Below are positions 1-5,524 of a DNA stretch of 6,233 bases, in pieces. Below the pieces are notes generated by a model. That model saw only the letters and a list, made by a program, of their open reading frames with translations. It had not been told where the DNA came from and made no database searches. The DNA comes from Planctomycetaceae bacterium (GTDB lineage Bacteria > Planctomycetota > Planctomycetia > Planctomycetales > Planctomycetaceae): NCBI GenBank assembly GCA_003503535.1, contig DOCI01000187.1, positions 1-6,233 of the forward strand. Direction: 5' to 3'. Both the position numbers and the translations under genes were made by a program. Position 1 is the stretch's first letter. The number at the start of each line of letters is the position of its first letter.

Positions 1-91
1 GCGGAGCGCCCCCGCCACCCCGGAAGACCTTTTCAAGATGTCTAAGGAAATCCGGTTTCCAATTGGAGCAGGGTTTAGAAAGCGTATTACA

Positions 92-113
92 GATTTGGTT
101 ACGATTTGGTTAC
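92..113. repeat. Perfect 11-base tandem direct repeat
   Basis: GATTTGGTTAC occurs twice head to tail with no mismatch and no spacer (92-102 and 103-113). It lies in the non-coding stretch downstream of the transporter gene. Two copies could come from replication slippage or be a pair of binding sites; the sequence alone does not decide. Confidence 0.85.
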
Positions 114-135
114 TTTGAAAACCACGTCCATTCAT

Positions 136-177
136 GCTTGCCCTGCTGCGCGATGCAGGCATGGCACCCGATTTTTT
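136..177 (+). repeat. Imperfect inverted repeat followed by T6; possible terminator or dispersed repeat
   Basis: TGCC at 139-142 and TGC at 144-146 pair with GCA at 155-157 and GGCA at 158-161, giving a 7-bp stem with one bulged C (143) and an 8-base loop. On the plus strand six T residues follow at 172-177, about ten bases after the stem, which is far for a classical intrinsic terminator. For the minus-strand transporter the hairpin lies about 26 bases after the stop but has no good U-run behind it. It could be a weak bidirectional terminator or one copy of a REP-like intergenic element. Confidence 0.35.
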
Positions 178-187
178 GAAAACTCAT

Positions 188-1474
188 TTACTCACTCGAA
201 ATGCCACAGATTGTGATGACGATTGAGAGCAGGGTGAGCAGGCCAAAGCCGGCTGCTTTGGCGGGTTCCCGTTTTGAATGATTTTCGTTTTCAGACCAGG
301 CGATTGAAGTCGCGACTGCACATTGCAGGGCATAAAACAGGGCAAAAGCACGCGAAGCCAGACTGATGACCTGCAGCACATCGACGACCCAGACGAGCAG
401 AATGGTCATACCGCCAATCGCCAGATAAGCGGTTTTGGCGTTGAGCCAGTCTTTGGTGAGGGAATCGAGCAGTCCGCCGCAACCGGCTTCGTCGGCGACT
501 GCAGCGGTGAATTGACTCCCAACCGCAGTGACCGTCAACAACATGGGCAGAATAGTCGCCACCGGAGCGATGAGTGTGAGGATCATTGTCACATCAGCTG
601 AAGACGAGGCTTGTTCAGGGGTGATGACGATCAGCATCAGCGAGAGAAACACCAGATAAATCAGACTCGCGATTCCCTGAGCCCACCGCATCGTTTTGAT
701 GCGTTCCTGAGCAGGATGTTCGGTCCCCAGAAACCGGCTCGTTTCAAAGCCCTGCACAACGACCAATAACCCCATCATCACACGGAGAGTGTGCCAGGGA
801 TCGGAGCCGATGGCGAGTTCCGGAAGTTTCCAGCTTCCGTCCCACACGGCTTGTCCATTGAAGACGATCAGTCCCGTCAGCAAGGCCAGAATTGTCGCGA
901 GATTCAAACTGACAATATAACGTTCCACTTTCTCAACAATGTGCAAACCGAACAGAAAGCCGGTGCCTGAAATAATGACAAGCAAACTCGTTGCCAGCAT
1001 TTTTGGAAGAAAACCGGAATCGATTCCAAAAGGCTGCATTGCGAACAGACTGAGGAGTTGAATGTAATAAGTGATCGAAATGAAGTAGGCGATGGCGAGT
1101 ACATAATGACTCAACTTTGGGACACCTTTGCCCAATTCAGCAGTCAATCGGTGGGAATGGTGATACTTATGATCGTCTCGACCGTGAACAGGCTCCGTAA
1201 TCTTGTCGAACAACGGTTCGGCATTGGCAATATTAAATCGGATTGCCGAACCTATCAGCCAGGCAACCAACAGCAATACCGCCATCGCAAACGGAGCATA
1301 ATTCCCGGCAACACTGGCAAGCAGAGGAGCAGAGACCAGAAAGCCGCTGCCCATGATCGAGGCCAGAGGCGTCATCGTAGCGGCCCAGGCCGAGGATTGT
1401 CGCAGCTGTGGACTCAAGGTCAACCAGGCCAGCATTCCCAGAGCGACCACTGCAATCAGGAGATTGACGAACAT
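188..1474 (-). CDS. Multi-pass membrane protein, probable APC/LeuT-fold transporter
   Basis: This 428-residue protein is very hydrophobic, with about 11-12 likely membrane helices, roughly at residues 3-20, 34-56, 60-80, 123-146, 157-179, 187-206, 229-246, 266-286, 296-320, 349-366, 367-391 and 407-425. The Gly-rich break GSGFLV (42-47) in the second hydrophobic segment and GFETSRFLGTE (242-252) later on recall the unwound helices 1 and 6 of amino acid/polyamine/cation permeases. I therefore infer a secondary transporter; the substrate cannot be read from the sequence. The loop at 97-108 is His-rich (HGRDDHKYHHSH) and may bind a metal. The start ATG at 1474 overlaps the methyltransferase stop by one base (TAATG), indicating translational coupling; GGGAC lies about ten bases upstream. 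The stop is TAA. A general membrane protein of another fold remains possible. Confidence 0.72.
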   Translation of the reverse strand: MFVNLLIAVVALGMLAWLTLSPQLRQSSAWAATMTPLASIMGSGFLVSAPLLASVAGNYAPFAMAVLLLVAWLIGSAIRFNIANAEPLFDKITEPVHGRDDHKYHHSHRLTAELGKGVPKLSHYVLAIAYFISITYYIQLLSLFAMQPFGIDSGFLPKMLATSLLVIISGTGFLFGLHIVEKVERYIVSLNLATILALLTGLIVFNGQAVWDGSWKLPELAIGSDPWHTLRVMMGLLVVVQGFETSRFLGTEHPAQERIKTMRWAQGIASLIYLVFLSLMLIVITPEQASSSADVTMILTLIAPVATILPMLLTVTAVGSQFTAAVADEAGCGGLLDSLTKDWLNAKTAYLAIGGMTILLVWVVDVLQVISLASRAFALFYALQCAVATSIAWSENENHSKREPAKAAGFGLLTLLSIVITICGISSE

Positions 1475-2139
1475 TACGCTTTTTGTCCCACAACAATAGC
1501 AACAGGCATCGTCCAGATAGTTTCTCGTTCGGAATGCGTTATTTCAAATCCCCCCTGCTTCAGAATTTCGTCGGGGTCGATCGGCTGGCAATCGACGATG
1601 TGCGGAAAGTGATGATGCATCCAGATGTAGGTCGATTCCAGCACGGAAGTATGGTCGCCTTTGTTGACCATCGCCATCGAAACGACTCCCAATCGGCCAC
1701 CCGGCTTGAGAACGCGTTTCACTTCGGCGATCAGTTTAGGGATCACGTTTTCGGGAAACAGCTCGAGTGTCATGCTCATGAAGACGGCATCGAGCGAGGC
1801 ATCCTCGAACGGGAGCGGAGGCGCGGGTTTGACCTGCAACTCGACTTGTTGTTGAACACCCGCTTCAGCAACTCGTTTTGAGGCGACATCGTACATGCCC
1901 TGGGAAACATCAATGCCGTAGGCATGCCCACTTTTTCCGACAGCCTGCGCGATCGCGACAATCGAATGCCCCGTGCCGAAGCCCACTTCGAGGACCGATT
2001 CTCCCGGTTGAATATTGAGTGCCTTTATTCCATTTTCACGAACTTCATGTTCGCTGCTATCAGAAATGGCATCGTAGGCCGAACTGATTCGATCGTAAAA
2101 ATGACGAGCCTGTGTGGCTTGTGTTCCGTTTTGAGACAT
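1474..2139 (-). CDS. Class I SAM-dependent methyltransferase, UbiE/Methyltransf_11 type
   Basis: This 221-residue cytoplasmic protein has the Rossmann-fold methyltransferase signature. Motif I, VLEVGFGTGH (49-58), binds SAM; the acidic residue after strand 2 is D77 in YGIDVS, expected to hold the ribose hydroxyls; the motif II/IV region is LPFEDASLDAVF (109-120); and KRVLKPGGRLGVVS (141-154) is the post-II motif typical of UbiE/COQ5-like enzymes. The opening HFYDRISSAYD (13-23) is also UbiE-like. The substrate is unknown: no quinone-biosynthesis genes lie nearby, so I do not call it ubiE. I chose the ATG at 2139, with AAAGG eight bases upstream. An in-frame ATG at 2265 would add 42 non-homologous-looking residues and overlap the ASCH gene. 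The stop shares one base with the transporter start. Confidence 0.9.
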   Translation of the reverse strand: MSQNGTQATQARHFYDRISSAYDAISDSSEHEVRENGIKALNIQPGESVLEVGFGTGHSIVAIAQAVGKSGHAYGIDVSQGMYDVASKRVAEAGVQQQVELQVKPAPPLPFEDASLDAVFMSMTLELFPENVIPKLIAEVKRVLKPGGRLGVVSMAMVNKGDHTSVLESTYIWMHHHFPHIVDCQPIDPDEILKQGGFEITHSERETIWTMPVAIVVGQKA

Positions 2140-2200
2140 GGTTTCAACCTTTAATGAGCAGAGATGAGAAAATAAATGTTGCGGCGTAATTGGCCTGCAG

Positions 2201-2638
2201 TTACTTTTCGGGGTTTCGTTCCGAAGACTCTTTCCGTCTGCAGTAAGGGTAAAACCAGACGCCATAGGGTAGAAATCGAACCGCTTGCGGCTTCGTAAAT
2301 CGAACAGGATTTTTCAGGATCCATGCATATCGATTCTCCAACTCCTGAGCCGATAAACAACTCAAAACGGTATCCTGAGGTGTTGTCTTGCGGCAATCAA
2401 CAATTTCGACCGAACCGACAATCAATCCCAGGGGAAAATCGCAGGAGTCGAGTTCGTGATCTTGAATTGCTTTTACGGCATACGTTTCGGTCGCGTGTTT
2501 TTTTGATGTGTAGAGATAAATTGAGCCCCGAACGTTCGTGGATCGGGACCGGATTTCGAGGGTCTTTTTTCCACGCAGAATCAATTCGGCCCAGGGCTGT
2601 TTGATACCAAGGGCGATGCGGTCTTGATCAAGTTCCAC
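2201..2638 (-). CDS. ASCH-domain protein (PUA-like fold)
   Basis: This 145-residue protein is almost entirely one ASCH domain (about 8-130). Visible hallmarks are IKQPWAELILRGKKTLEIRS (12-31), with the Gly-Lys-Lys-Thr-x-Glu-x-Arg core, the strand GLIVGSVEIVDC (71-82), and YAWILKNPVRFTKP (104-117) followed by LPYGVWF (123-129). ASCH proteins are thought to bind RNA or nucleotides; E. coli YqfB, in the same superfamily, is an N4-acetylcytidine amidohydrolase. By eye K25 aligns with the YqfB catalytic Lys, while Glu (E28) replaces its Thr, so the same reaction should not be assumed. The tail 133-145 is charged and probably disordered. The start is GTG at 2638; there is no earlier in-frame ATG near it, and GGGGAG lies nine bases upstream inside the end of the mutarotase gene. 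Only six bases separate the two genes, so they are co-transcribed. Confidence 0.88.
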   Translation of the reverse strand: MELDQDRIALGIKQPWAELILRGKKTLEIRSRSTNVRGSIYLYTSKKHATETYAVKAIQDHELDSCDFPLGLIVGSVEIVDCRKTTPQDTVLSCLSAQELENRYAWILKNPVRFTKPQAVRFLPYGVWFYPYCRRKESSERNPEK

Positions 2639-2644
2639 AAGGAT

Positions 2645-3097
2645 TTACTCCCCAGGTTGTCTTACGCCGATCGAGAGCAGCAGGTTGGCCCATAATGCCT
2701 GATCTCCGGTCTGGATTGTCAGGACAAGATCGCGGGAGGCGACTGCGTCGTAGAAGTCCCATTTTTGAATCGGTTCGAGCTCAACTTTGGAATTCGCGTT
2801 TTTCAAAATGCGACGATAATCATCCCAGACTGGTGGATCGCCTTTGCTGGCATAAGGGTCGTCTGCAGGAATTCCCATTGTGTTGACAATATCGATGGGA
2901 ATGGCGGTCAGCAATACTTCCAGGACCTGGGAGACGGTTAATAATCCCGGTGTAAGATTGAGGGAAATCAGCTGAGCATTCGGCCCTAATGTGGATGAAG
3001 CCGGATAATTGCCATCGGCAATCAATATTTTACTGTGATGGCCCGCCCGACCAATAATCGCATTGATCTCCGGATGAATCAGTTGATGCTTGAGCAT
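2645..3097 (-). CDS. RbsD/FucU-family sugar mutarotase
   Basis: This 150-residue cytoplasmic protein belongs to the RbsD (D-ribose pyranase) / FucU (L-fucose mutarotase) family, which interconverts sugar anomers so that imported sugars enter catabolism faster. The start MLKHQLIHPEI, the core GRAGHHSKILIADGNYPA (16-33) and the end LWANLLLSIGV (135-145) are family-typical. H20 and D28 match the catalytic His and substrate-binding Asp of RbsD. In the closing Tyr-x-Asn motif the Tyr is Trp here (W136-A-N138), so substrate preference may differ. WDDYRRILKN (91-100) resembles the FucU helix after the insertion, making FucU the closer subgroup. ATG at 3097 is preferred over an in-frame TTG at 3115, because family members start at MLK, GGAG lies 12 bases upstream of the ATG, and the TTG has no ribosome site. 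No sugar transporter or kinase is adjacent. It heads the minus-strand gene group. Confidence 0.88.
   Translation of the reverse strand: MLKHQLIHPEINAIIGRAGHHSKILIADGNYPASSTLGPNAQLISLNLTPGLLTVSQVLEVLLTAIPIDIVNTMGIPADDPYASKGDPPVWDDYRRILKNANSKVELEPIQKWDFYDAVASRDLVLTIQTGDQALWANLLLSIGVRQPGE
2648..2653 (-). promoter_or_regulatory. Ribosome-binding site deciding the GTG start of the ASCH gene
   Basis: GGGGAG on the minus strand lies nine bases before the GTG at 2638, across the last codon of the mutarotase gene. It is the strongest Shine-Dalgarno match on this strand and supports the non-ATG start. Confidence 0.7.
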
Positions 3098-3109
3098 GGG
3101 AAATAAAAA

Positions 3110-3113
3110 CTCC
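3110..3113 (-). promoter_or_regulatory. Shine-Dalgarno site of the mutarotase gene
   Basis: GGAG on the minus strand lies 12 bases before the ATG at 3097. The spacing is long, but the site lies downstream of the alternative TTG at 3115 and so can only serve the ATG. Confidence 0.5.
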
Positions 3114-3121
3114 AAAAGCGT

Positions 3122-3127
3122 ATCATA
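3122..3127 (-). promoter_or_regulatory. Candidate -10 box for the minus-strand gene group
   Basis: TATGAT on the minus strand matches the sigma-70 TATAAT box at five of six positions. Transcription would start near 3115, leaving a leader of about 18 bases that still contains the GGAG site. No good -35 hexamer lies 16-18 bases upstream, so the call rests on one box and its position. Confidence 0.35.
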
Positions 3128-3263
3128 AATTGTAGGTTCTGTTCGTAATTATCAGGTCGTAATTTACGGCTTCCCCTGGATCATGAGCCTGTTAAAAATA
3201 GCCTTGCCAATGAGGATCCTGCAAGCGGGTCTACCGAATATCATTCCACCTCGAAAGAAATGT

Positions 3264-3301
3264 AAGGAGTCAAATAGATGAAGCAGGAACCCAATGAATG
3301 A
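3264..3301 (+). other. Micro-ORF with strong Shine-Dalgarno site
   Basis: AAGGAG (3264-3269) lies eight bases before ATG (3278), which opens a seven-codon ORF, MKQEPNE, ending with TGA at 3299-3301. A second ATG at 3294 overlaps it and opens a 26-codon ORF to 3374. The arrangement resembles a leader peptide, but the next real gene starts about 290 bases further on, and the region overlaps the antisense remnant. Translation is unproven. Confidence 0.2.
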
Positions 3302-3458
3302 GAAAAGCCTGCATTTCGGCGATCTTGCCATCTTGGCGGTCCCACAAAAATACGATGGCTTTTCCAGGATTTGACATGTTGATTAAGTGTTGAAATTCCT
3401 GAACCGCGATGGTCTTTCAGGCTTTGTTTTCGTAAAGCGGTACTGTTACACTATTCAT
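3270..3458 (-). pseudogene. Short broken coding remnant with an in-frame stop
   Basis: Reading the minus strand from an ATG at 3458 (AGGA nine bases upstream) gives 13 codons ending in TGA at 3419-3417. The same frame then continues for 48 protein-like codons to a TGA at 3272-3270. The second part contains PGKAIVFLWDRQDGKIAEMQ, which reads like a real beta-sheet segment; the DGKI pattern faintly recalls SnoaL/NTF2-like proteins, but this is too short to assign. An internal ATG at 3377 gives an intact 35-residue ORF without a ribosome site. I infer a decayed gene fragment; alternatives are two tiny genes or a chance open frame. Confidence 0.3.
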
Positions 3459-3552
3459 GTGTTGCGTTCCTGTGATTAGTAGCTGGCTATTGATTCAGAG
3501 TGGTAACACTCAACAGAATATGTTTCCTCAATTTGAGTTTCAGAAAACAACT

Positions 3553-3570
3553 TCCCGGCATTAACCGGGA
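3553..3570 (+). promoter_or_regulatory. Small hairpin in the leader of the secretion-ATPase gene
   Basis: TCCCGG (3553-3558) pairs with CCGGGA (3565-3570) around a CATTAA loop, a perfect 6-bp GC-rich stem ending 20 bases before the ATG. That ATG has no recognisable Shine-Dalgarno site, so the hairpin could affect translation initiation or be a protein-binding palindrome. It has no U-run and is not a terminator. Confidence 0.4.
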
Positions 3571-3590
3571 TGACCTGATAAGCGATTGCT

Positions 3591-5456
3591 ATGAATTTTC
3601 ATTTGACAGGCTCACTCCTTTTGTTTTTCGTATTTTATTGCGGAAGCTCGGCATTGGCTCAGGAAAATGGAGCCATTCCACCTGAGGGCGCTCCTGCAAC
3701 CGTGGAGACTGCTCCTGATACGGCGACAGGGGCTACAGCGTCTCCTCGCGCTGCAGGCGATTATCCACCGAATCCTTTTCGTTTTTATCGTGGCAATGTG
3801 CACCTGGATAACCAGCGGATTCTCATCGGAGATCAAAGTGTTTCTGCTCCACGGGATGGATACTATTTCAGTCTGGGGAAAATGATTCCTGTACTGGGAA
3901 TTTTCTTTCTGTGGATCTGGTCGTCCCGCTGGGCACAATCGGACAGCACCAGCTTGAAGGTTCGTCCAATATTCTGGATGACAAATCTGCTGCTGGGGGG
4001 GTTAGCCGCCTTTATTCTGTGTTTCATCTCACCAAGTTATCTGCTGGGATTCTTTTTACTGCTGCTTGGCTATGGCGGACCGATTGGGGCCTATATCTAC
4101 GAGAGAAATCAACGTGTTCCTGAATCGGCCAGGGTGATGACCCCACGACATATTCGCAGCGTTGTTCTCAGAACGCTGGCCAAGTATGGCATTCGCATCG
4201 GATCGACCGAAGTTCACGAACAAGCGGTCGGTCCTCCAATTACGTTTATTGGAAAATCGAAAGAAGGGGGACGCTCAAAGGCTGTTGAAAGTTCCCGGGG
4301 TTATATGTCCGCCAAGGAACTGATTTACGACGCGATTCTGCGTCGCGCGACCGATGTTCACCTGGAACCAAAAGAAGAAGAGACTTCGGTTCGACTGCGT
4401 ATCGATGGGGTGATGTATCCGACCGAGCCTTTCGATTCAGCCGTGGGGCAGAACGTTGTAAACATCATTAAAGTTCTCTCCGCAATGGATATCACGGAAA
4501 AACGCAAGCCACAGGATGGCAGTTTTCGAGCCGAGATGGACTTCCGCGAAATCGATTTTCGTGTTGCCACCCAGGGAACCCGCTTCGGCGAAAAAATGGT
4601 CATGCGTATTCTGGATCAGTCGAACTCGGTCAGTTCGCTGGCTCAACTCGGCATGCGAAAACAATTGCAGGATGGTCTGCTCGCGGTCATCAATCAGCCA
4701 CACGGTCTGTTTTTGACCTGTGGTCCAACGGGTGCCGGTAAGTCGACAACCTTGTATGCGGCTCTTGGAGAAATCGATTCGTATCAGCGAAACATCATCA
4801 CGATTGAAGACCCAATCGAATATAAGATGGAGAGCGTGACGCAGATCGAGATCAACAATAAAGCGGGCCAAACGTTTGCAGGTTCACTGCGAAGTGTGCT
4901 GCGTCAGGACCCCGATGTGTTGATGGTTGGGGAAATTCGAGACGAAGAAACGGCGGTTATTGCCTGTCAGGCTGCCAATACAGGTCACATGGTCTTCTCG
5001 ACGGTGCACGCCAACGAAACCTTTACGGCCTTATATCGTATGATGGATCTGGGCGTTGAACCGTTCATGTTGTCCAGTTCGCTTTCGGCAATTTTGGGAC
5101 AGCGACTCGCGCGACGGCTTTGCAATGAATGTAAAGTGGCTTACAAGCCTAAGCCGGAGTTCCTCAAGAAGGCTAATCTCCCCGCCAATAAGATTGAAAA
5201 CTTTTACAAGCAACCGTCCAACCCTGAAGGGCAATGTCCAGCTTGCGGCGGGTTAGGTTACAAAGGGCGCGTGGGGATCTATGAATTACTGGCGTTGAAC
5301 GAACGCATGCGGGACATGATTCGAGACAGTGCCGCCATTACGCAAATTAAAGCAGAAGCCCGCAAGAACGGCATGCTTTATATGCGCGAAGAAGGCTTAC
5401 GACTCGTGGTGAAGGGGATTACTTCGGTCGAGGAGATGTTGCGGGTTGTGAAGTAA
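3591..5456 (+). CDS. Membrane-anchored GspE/PilB-type secretion ATPase
   Basis: This 621-residue protein is a type II secretion/type IV pilus assembly ATPase with an unusual N-terminus. Residues 1-23 read as a signal peptide (hydrophobic core, then ALA before QE). Residues 24-97 are extracytoplasmic, Ala/Pro/Thr-rich at first. Membrane helices follow at about 98-114, 128-146 and 149-170, with Lys/Arg-containing loops on the inner side, which leaves the rest in the cytoplasm. The GspE N2-like domain starts near 237 (ATDVHLEP at 253-260, VRLRIDGVM at 267-275). The ATPase core has Walker A GPTGAGKST (378-386), Asp box IITIEDPIEY (402-411), Walker B with E448 in LMVGEIRDEE, and His box TGHMVFSTVH (464-473). 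C511, C514, C549 and C552 form the zinc site. The usual soluble N1/MshEN domain is absent. An in-frame stop at 3579-3581 makes this ATG the most upstream start; it has no clear ribosome site. No pilin, GspF or secretin gene is visible nearby. The cvpA-like gene follows 68 bases later. Confidence 0.93.
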   Translation: MNFHLTGSLLLFFVFYCGSSALAQENGAIPPEGAPATVETAPDTATGATASPRAAGDYPPNPFRFYRGNVHLDNQRILIGDQSVSAPRDGYYFSLGKMIPVLGIFFLWIWSSRWAQSDSTSLKVRPIFWMTNLLLGGLAAFILCFISPSYLLGFFLLLLGYGGPIGAYIYERNQRVPESARVMTPRHIRSVVLRTLAKYGIRIGSTEVHEQAVGPPITFIGKSKEGGRSKAVESSRGYMSAKELIYDAILRRATDVHLEPKEEETSVRLRIDGVMYPTEPFDSAVGQNVVNIIKVLSAMDITEKRKPQDGSFRAEMDFREIDFRVATQGTRFGEKMVMRILDQSNSVSSLAQLGMRKQLQDGLLAVINQPHGLFLTCGPTGAGKSTTLYAALGEIDSYQRNIITIEDPIEYKMESVTQIEINNKAGQTFAGSLRSVLRQDPDVLMVGEIRDEETAVIACQAANTGHMVFSTVHANETFTALYRMMDLGVEPFMLSSSLSAILGQRLARRLCNECKVAYKPKPEFLKKANLPANKIENFYKQPSNPEGQCPACGGLGYKGRVGIYELLALNERMRDMIRDSAAITQIKAEARKNGMLYMREEGLRLVVKGITSVEEMLRVVK

Positions 5457-5463
5457 TAGTGGA

Positions 5464-5494
5464 TTGAAAGTCCTCCGAAATTGAGTTTGATAAT
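5464..5494 (+). promoter_or_regulatory. Weak candidate promoter before the CvpA-like gene
   Basis: TTGAAA (5464-5469) and GATAAT (5489-5494) resemble -35 and -10 boxes, but the spacer is 19 bases (18 if TGATAA is used), longer than ideal. It could give the downstream gene a promoter of its own in addition to read-through from the ATPase gene. Confidence 0.25.
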
Positions 5495-5524
5495 AACCGA
5501 CGAAGAAATCGGGATTGAGTAAAT

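Larger units (their letters stand above)
1..187. other. Non-coding end region beyond the transporter gene
   Basis: No convincing gene lies here. Two plus-strand frames are open from the window edge, one to a TGA at 116-118 and one to a TGA at 177-179, so the 3' end of a gene entering from the left cannot be excluded, but neither tail resembles a family I know. On the minus strand a 25-codon ORF (187-110) starts directly after the transporter stop (TAA then ATG); its translation is Cys/His/Trp-rich and lies across the hairpin, so I regard it as chance or repeat-derived. The first 30 bases are clearly more GC-rich than the rest. The stretch also holds an 11-base tandem repeat and an imperfect inverted repeat, listed separately. 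Confidence 0.5.
3098..3590. other. Divergent intergenic region between the mutarotase and the secretion-ATPase genes
   Basis: This is nearly 500 bases with no intact gene of normal size. From left to right it holds a ribosome site and a likely -10 box for the minus-strand genes, two direct copies of TCGTAATT 14 bases apart (3143-3150 and 3157-3164) that could be an operator pair, a broken minus-strand coding remnant (3270-3458), plus-strand micro-ORFs with a good Shine-Dalgarno site (3264-3374), short palindromes such as GAGTG-GTAA-CACTC (3498-3511), and a hairpin (3553-3570) before the ATPase gene. I found no clear plus-strand promoter: a perfect TTGACA at 3371-3376 has no fitting -10 box. 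Confidence 0.6.

Noticed and set aside
2..179. Plus-strand gene ends entering from the left edge (frames closing at 118 and 179)
   Set aside because: Both open frames are short, unlike known proteins, and one runs through the hairpin; the evidence is too thin for a partial gene call.
110..187. 25-codon minus-strand ORF directly after the transporter stop
   Set aside because: The stop/start adjacency is attractive, but the Cys/His/Trp-rich peptide comes straight from the inverted-repeat segment and has no own ribosome site.
1058..1612. Plus-strand open frame of 184 codons
   Set aside because: It lies opposite the transporter and methyltransferase genes, its composition is rich in Gln, Arg and Ser without hydrophobic structure, and it resembles no family. 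It is a shadow of the real minus-strand genes.
1474..2265. Longer methyltransferase with a start at 2265
   Set aside because: The extra 42 residues do not resemble methyltransferases and would overlap the ASCH gene by 65 bases; the ATG at 2139 has a Shine-Dalgarno-like AAAGG and a family-typical N-terminus.
2645..3115. TTG start at 3115 for the mutarotase
   Set aside because: It adds six residues not seen in the family, has no ribosome-binding site, and lies at or before the expected transcription start.
3371..3400. Plus-strand promoter from the perfect TTGACA at 3371-3376
   Set aside because: No -10-like hexamer follows at 16-18 bases, and the motif lies within the antisense remnant.
3601..3662. 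Lipoprotein signal around the Cys at residue 17 of the ATPase
   Set aside because: The residues before the Cys (V-F-Y-C) do not fit the lipobox, whereas ALA before QE is a good signal peptidase I site.
4437..4871. 144-codon minus-strand frame inside the secretion ATPase gene
   Set aside because: The opposite strand encodes the conserved Walker A and Asp-box regions; this frame is antisense shadow.
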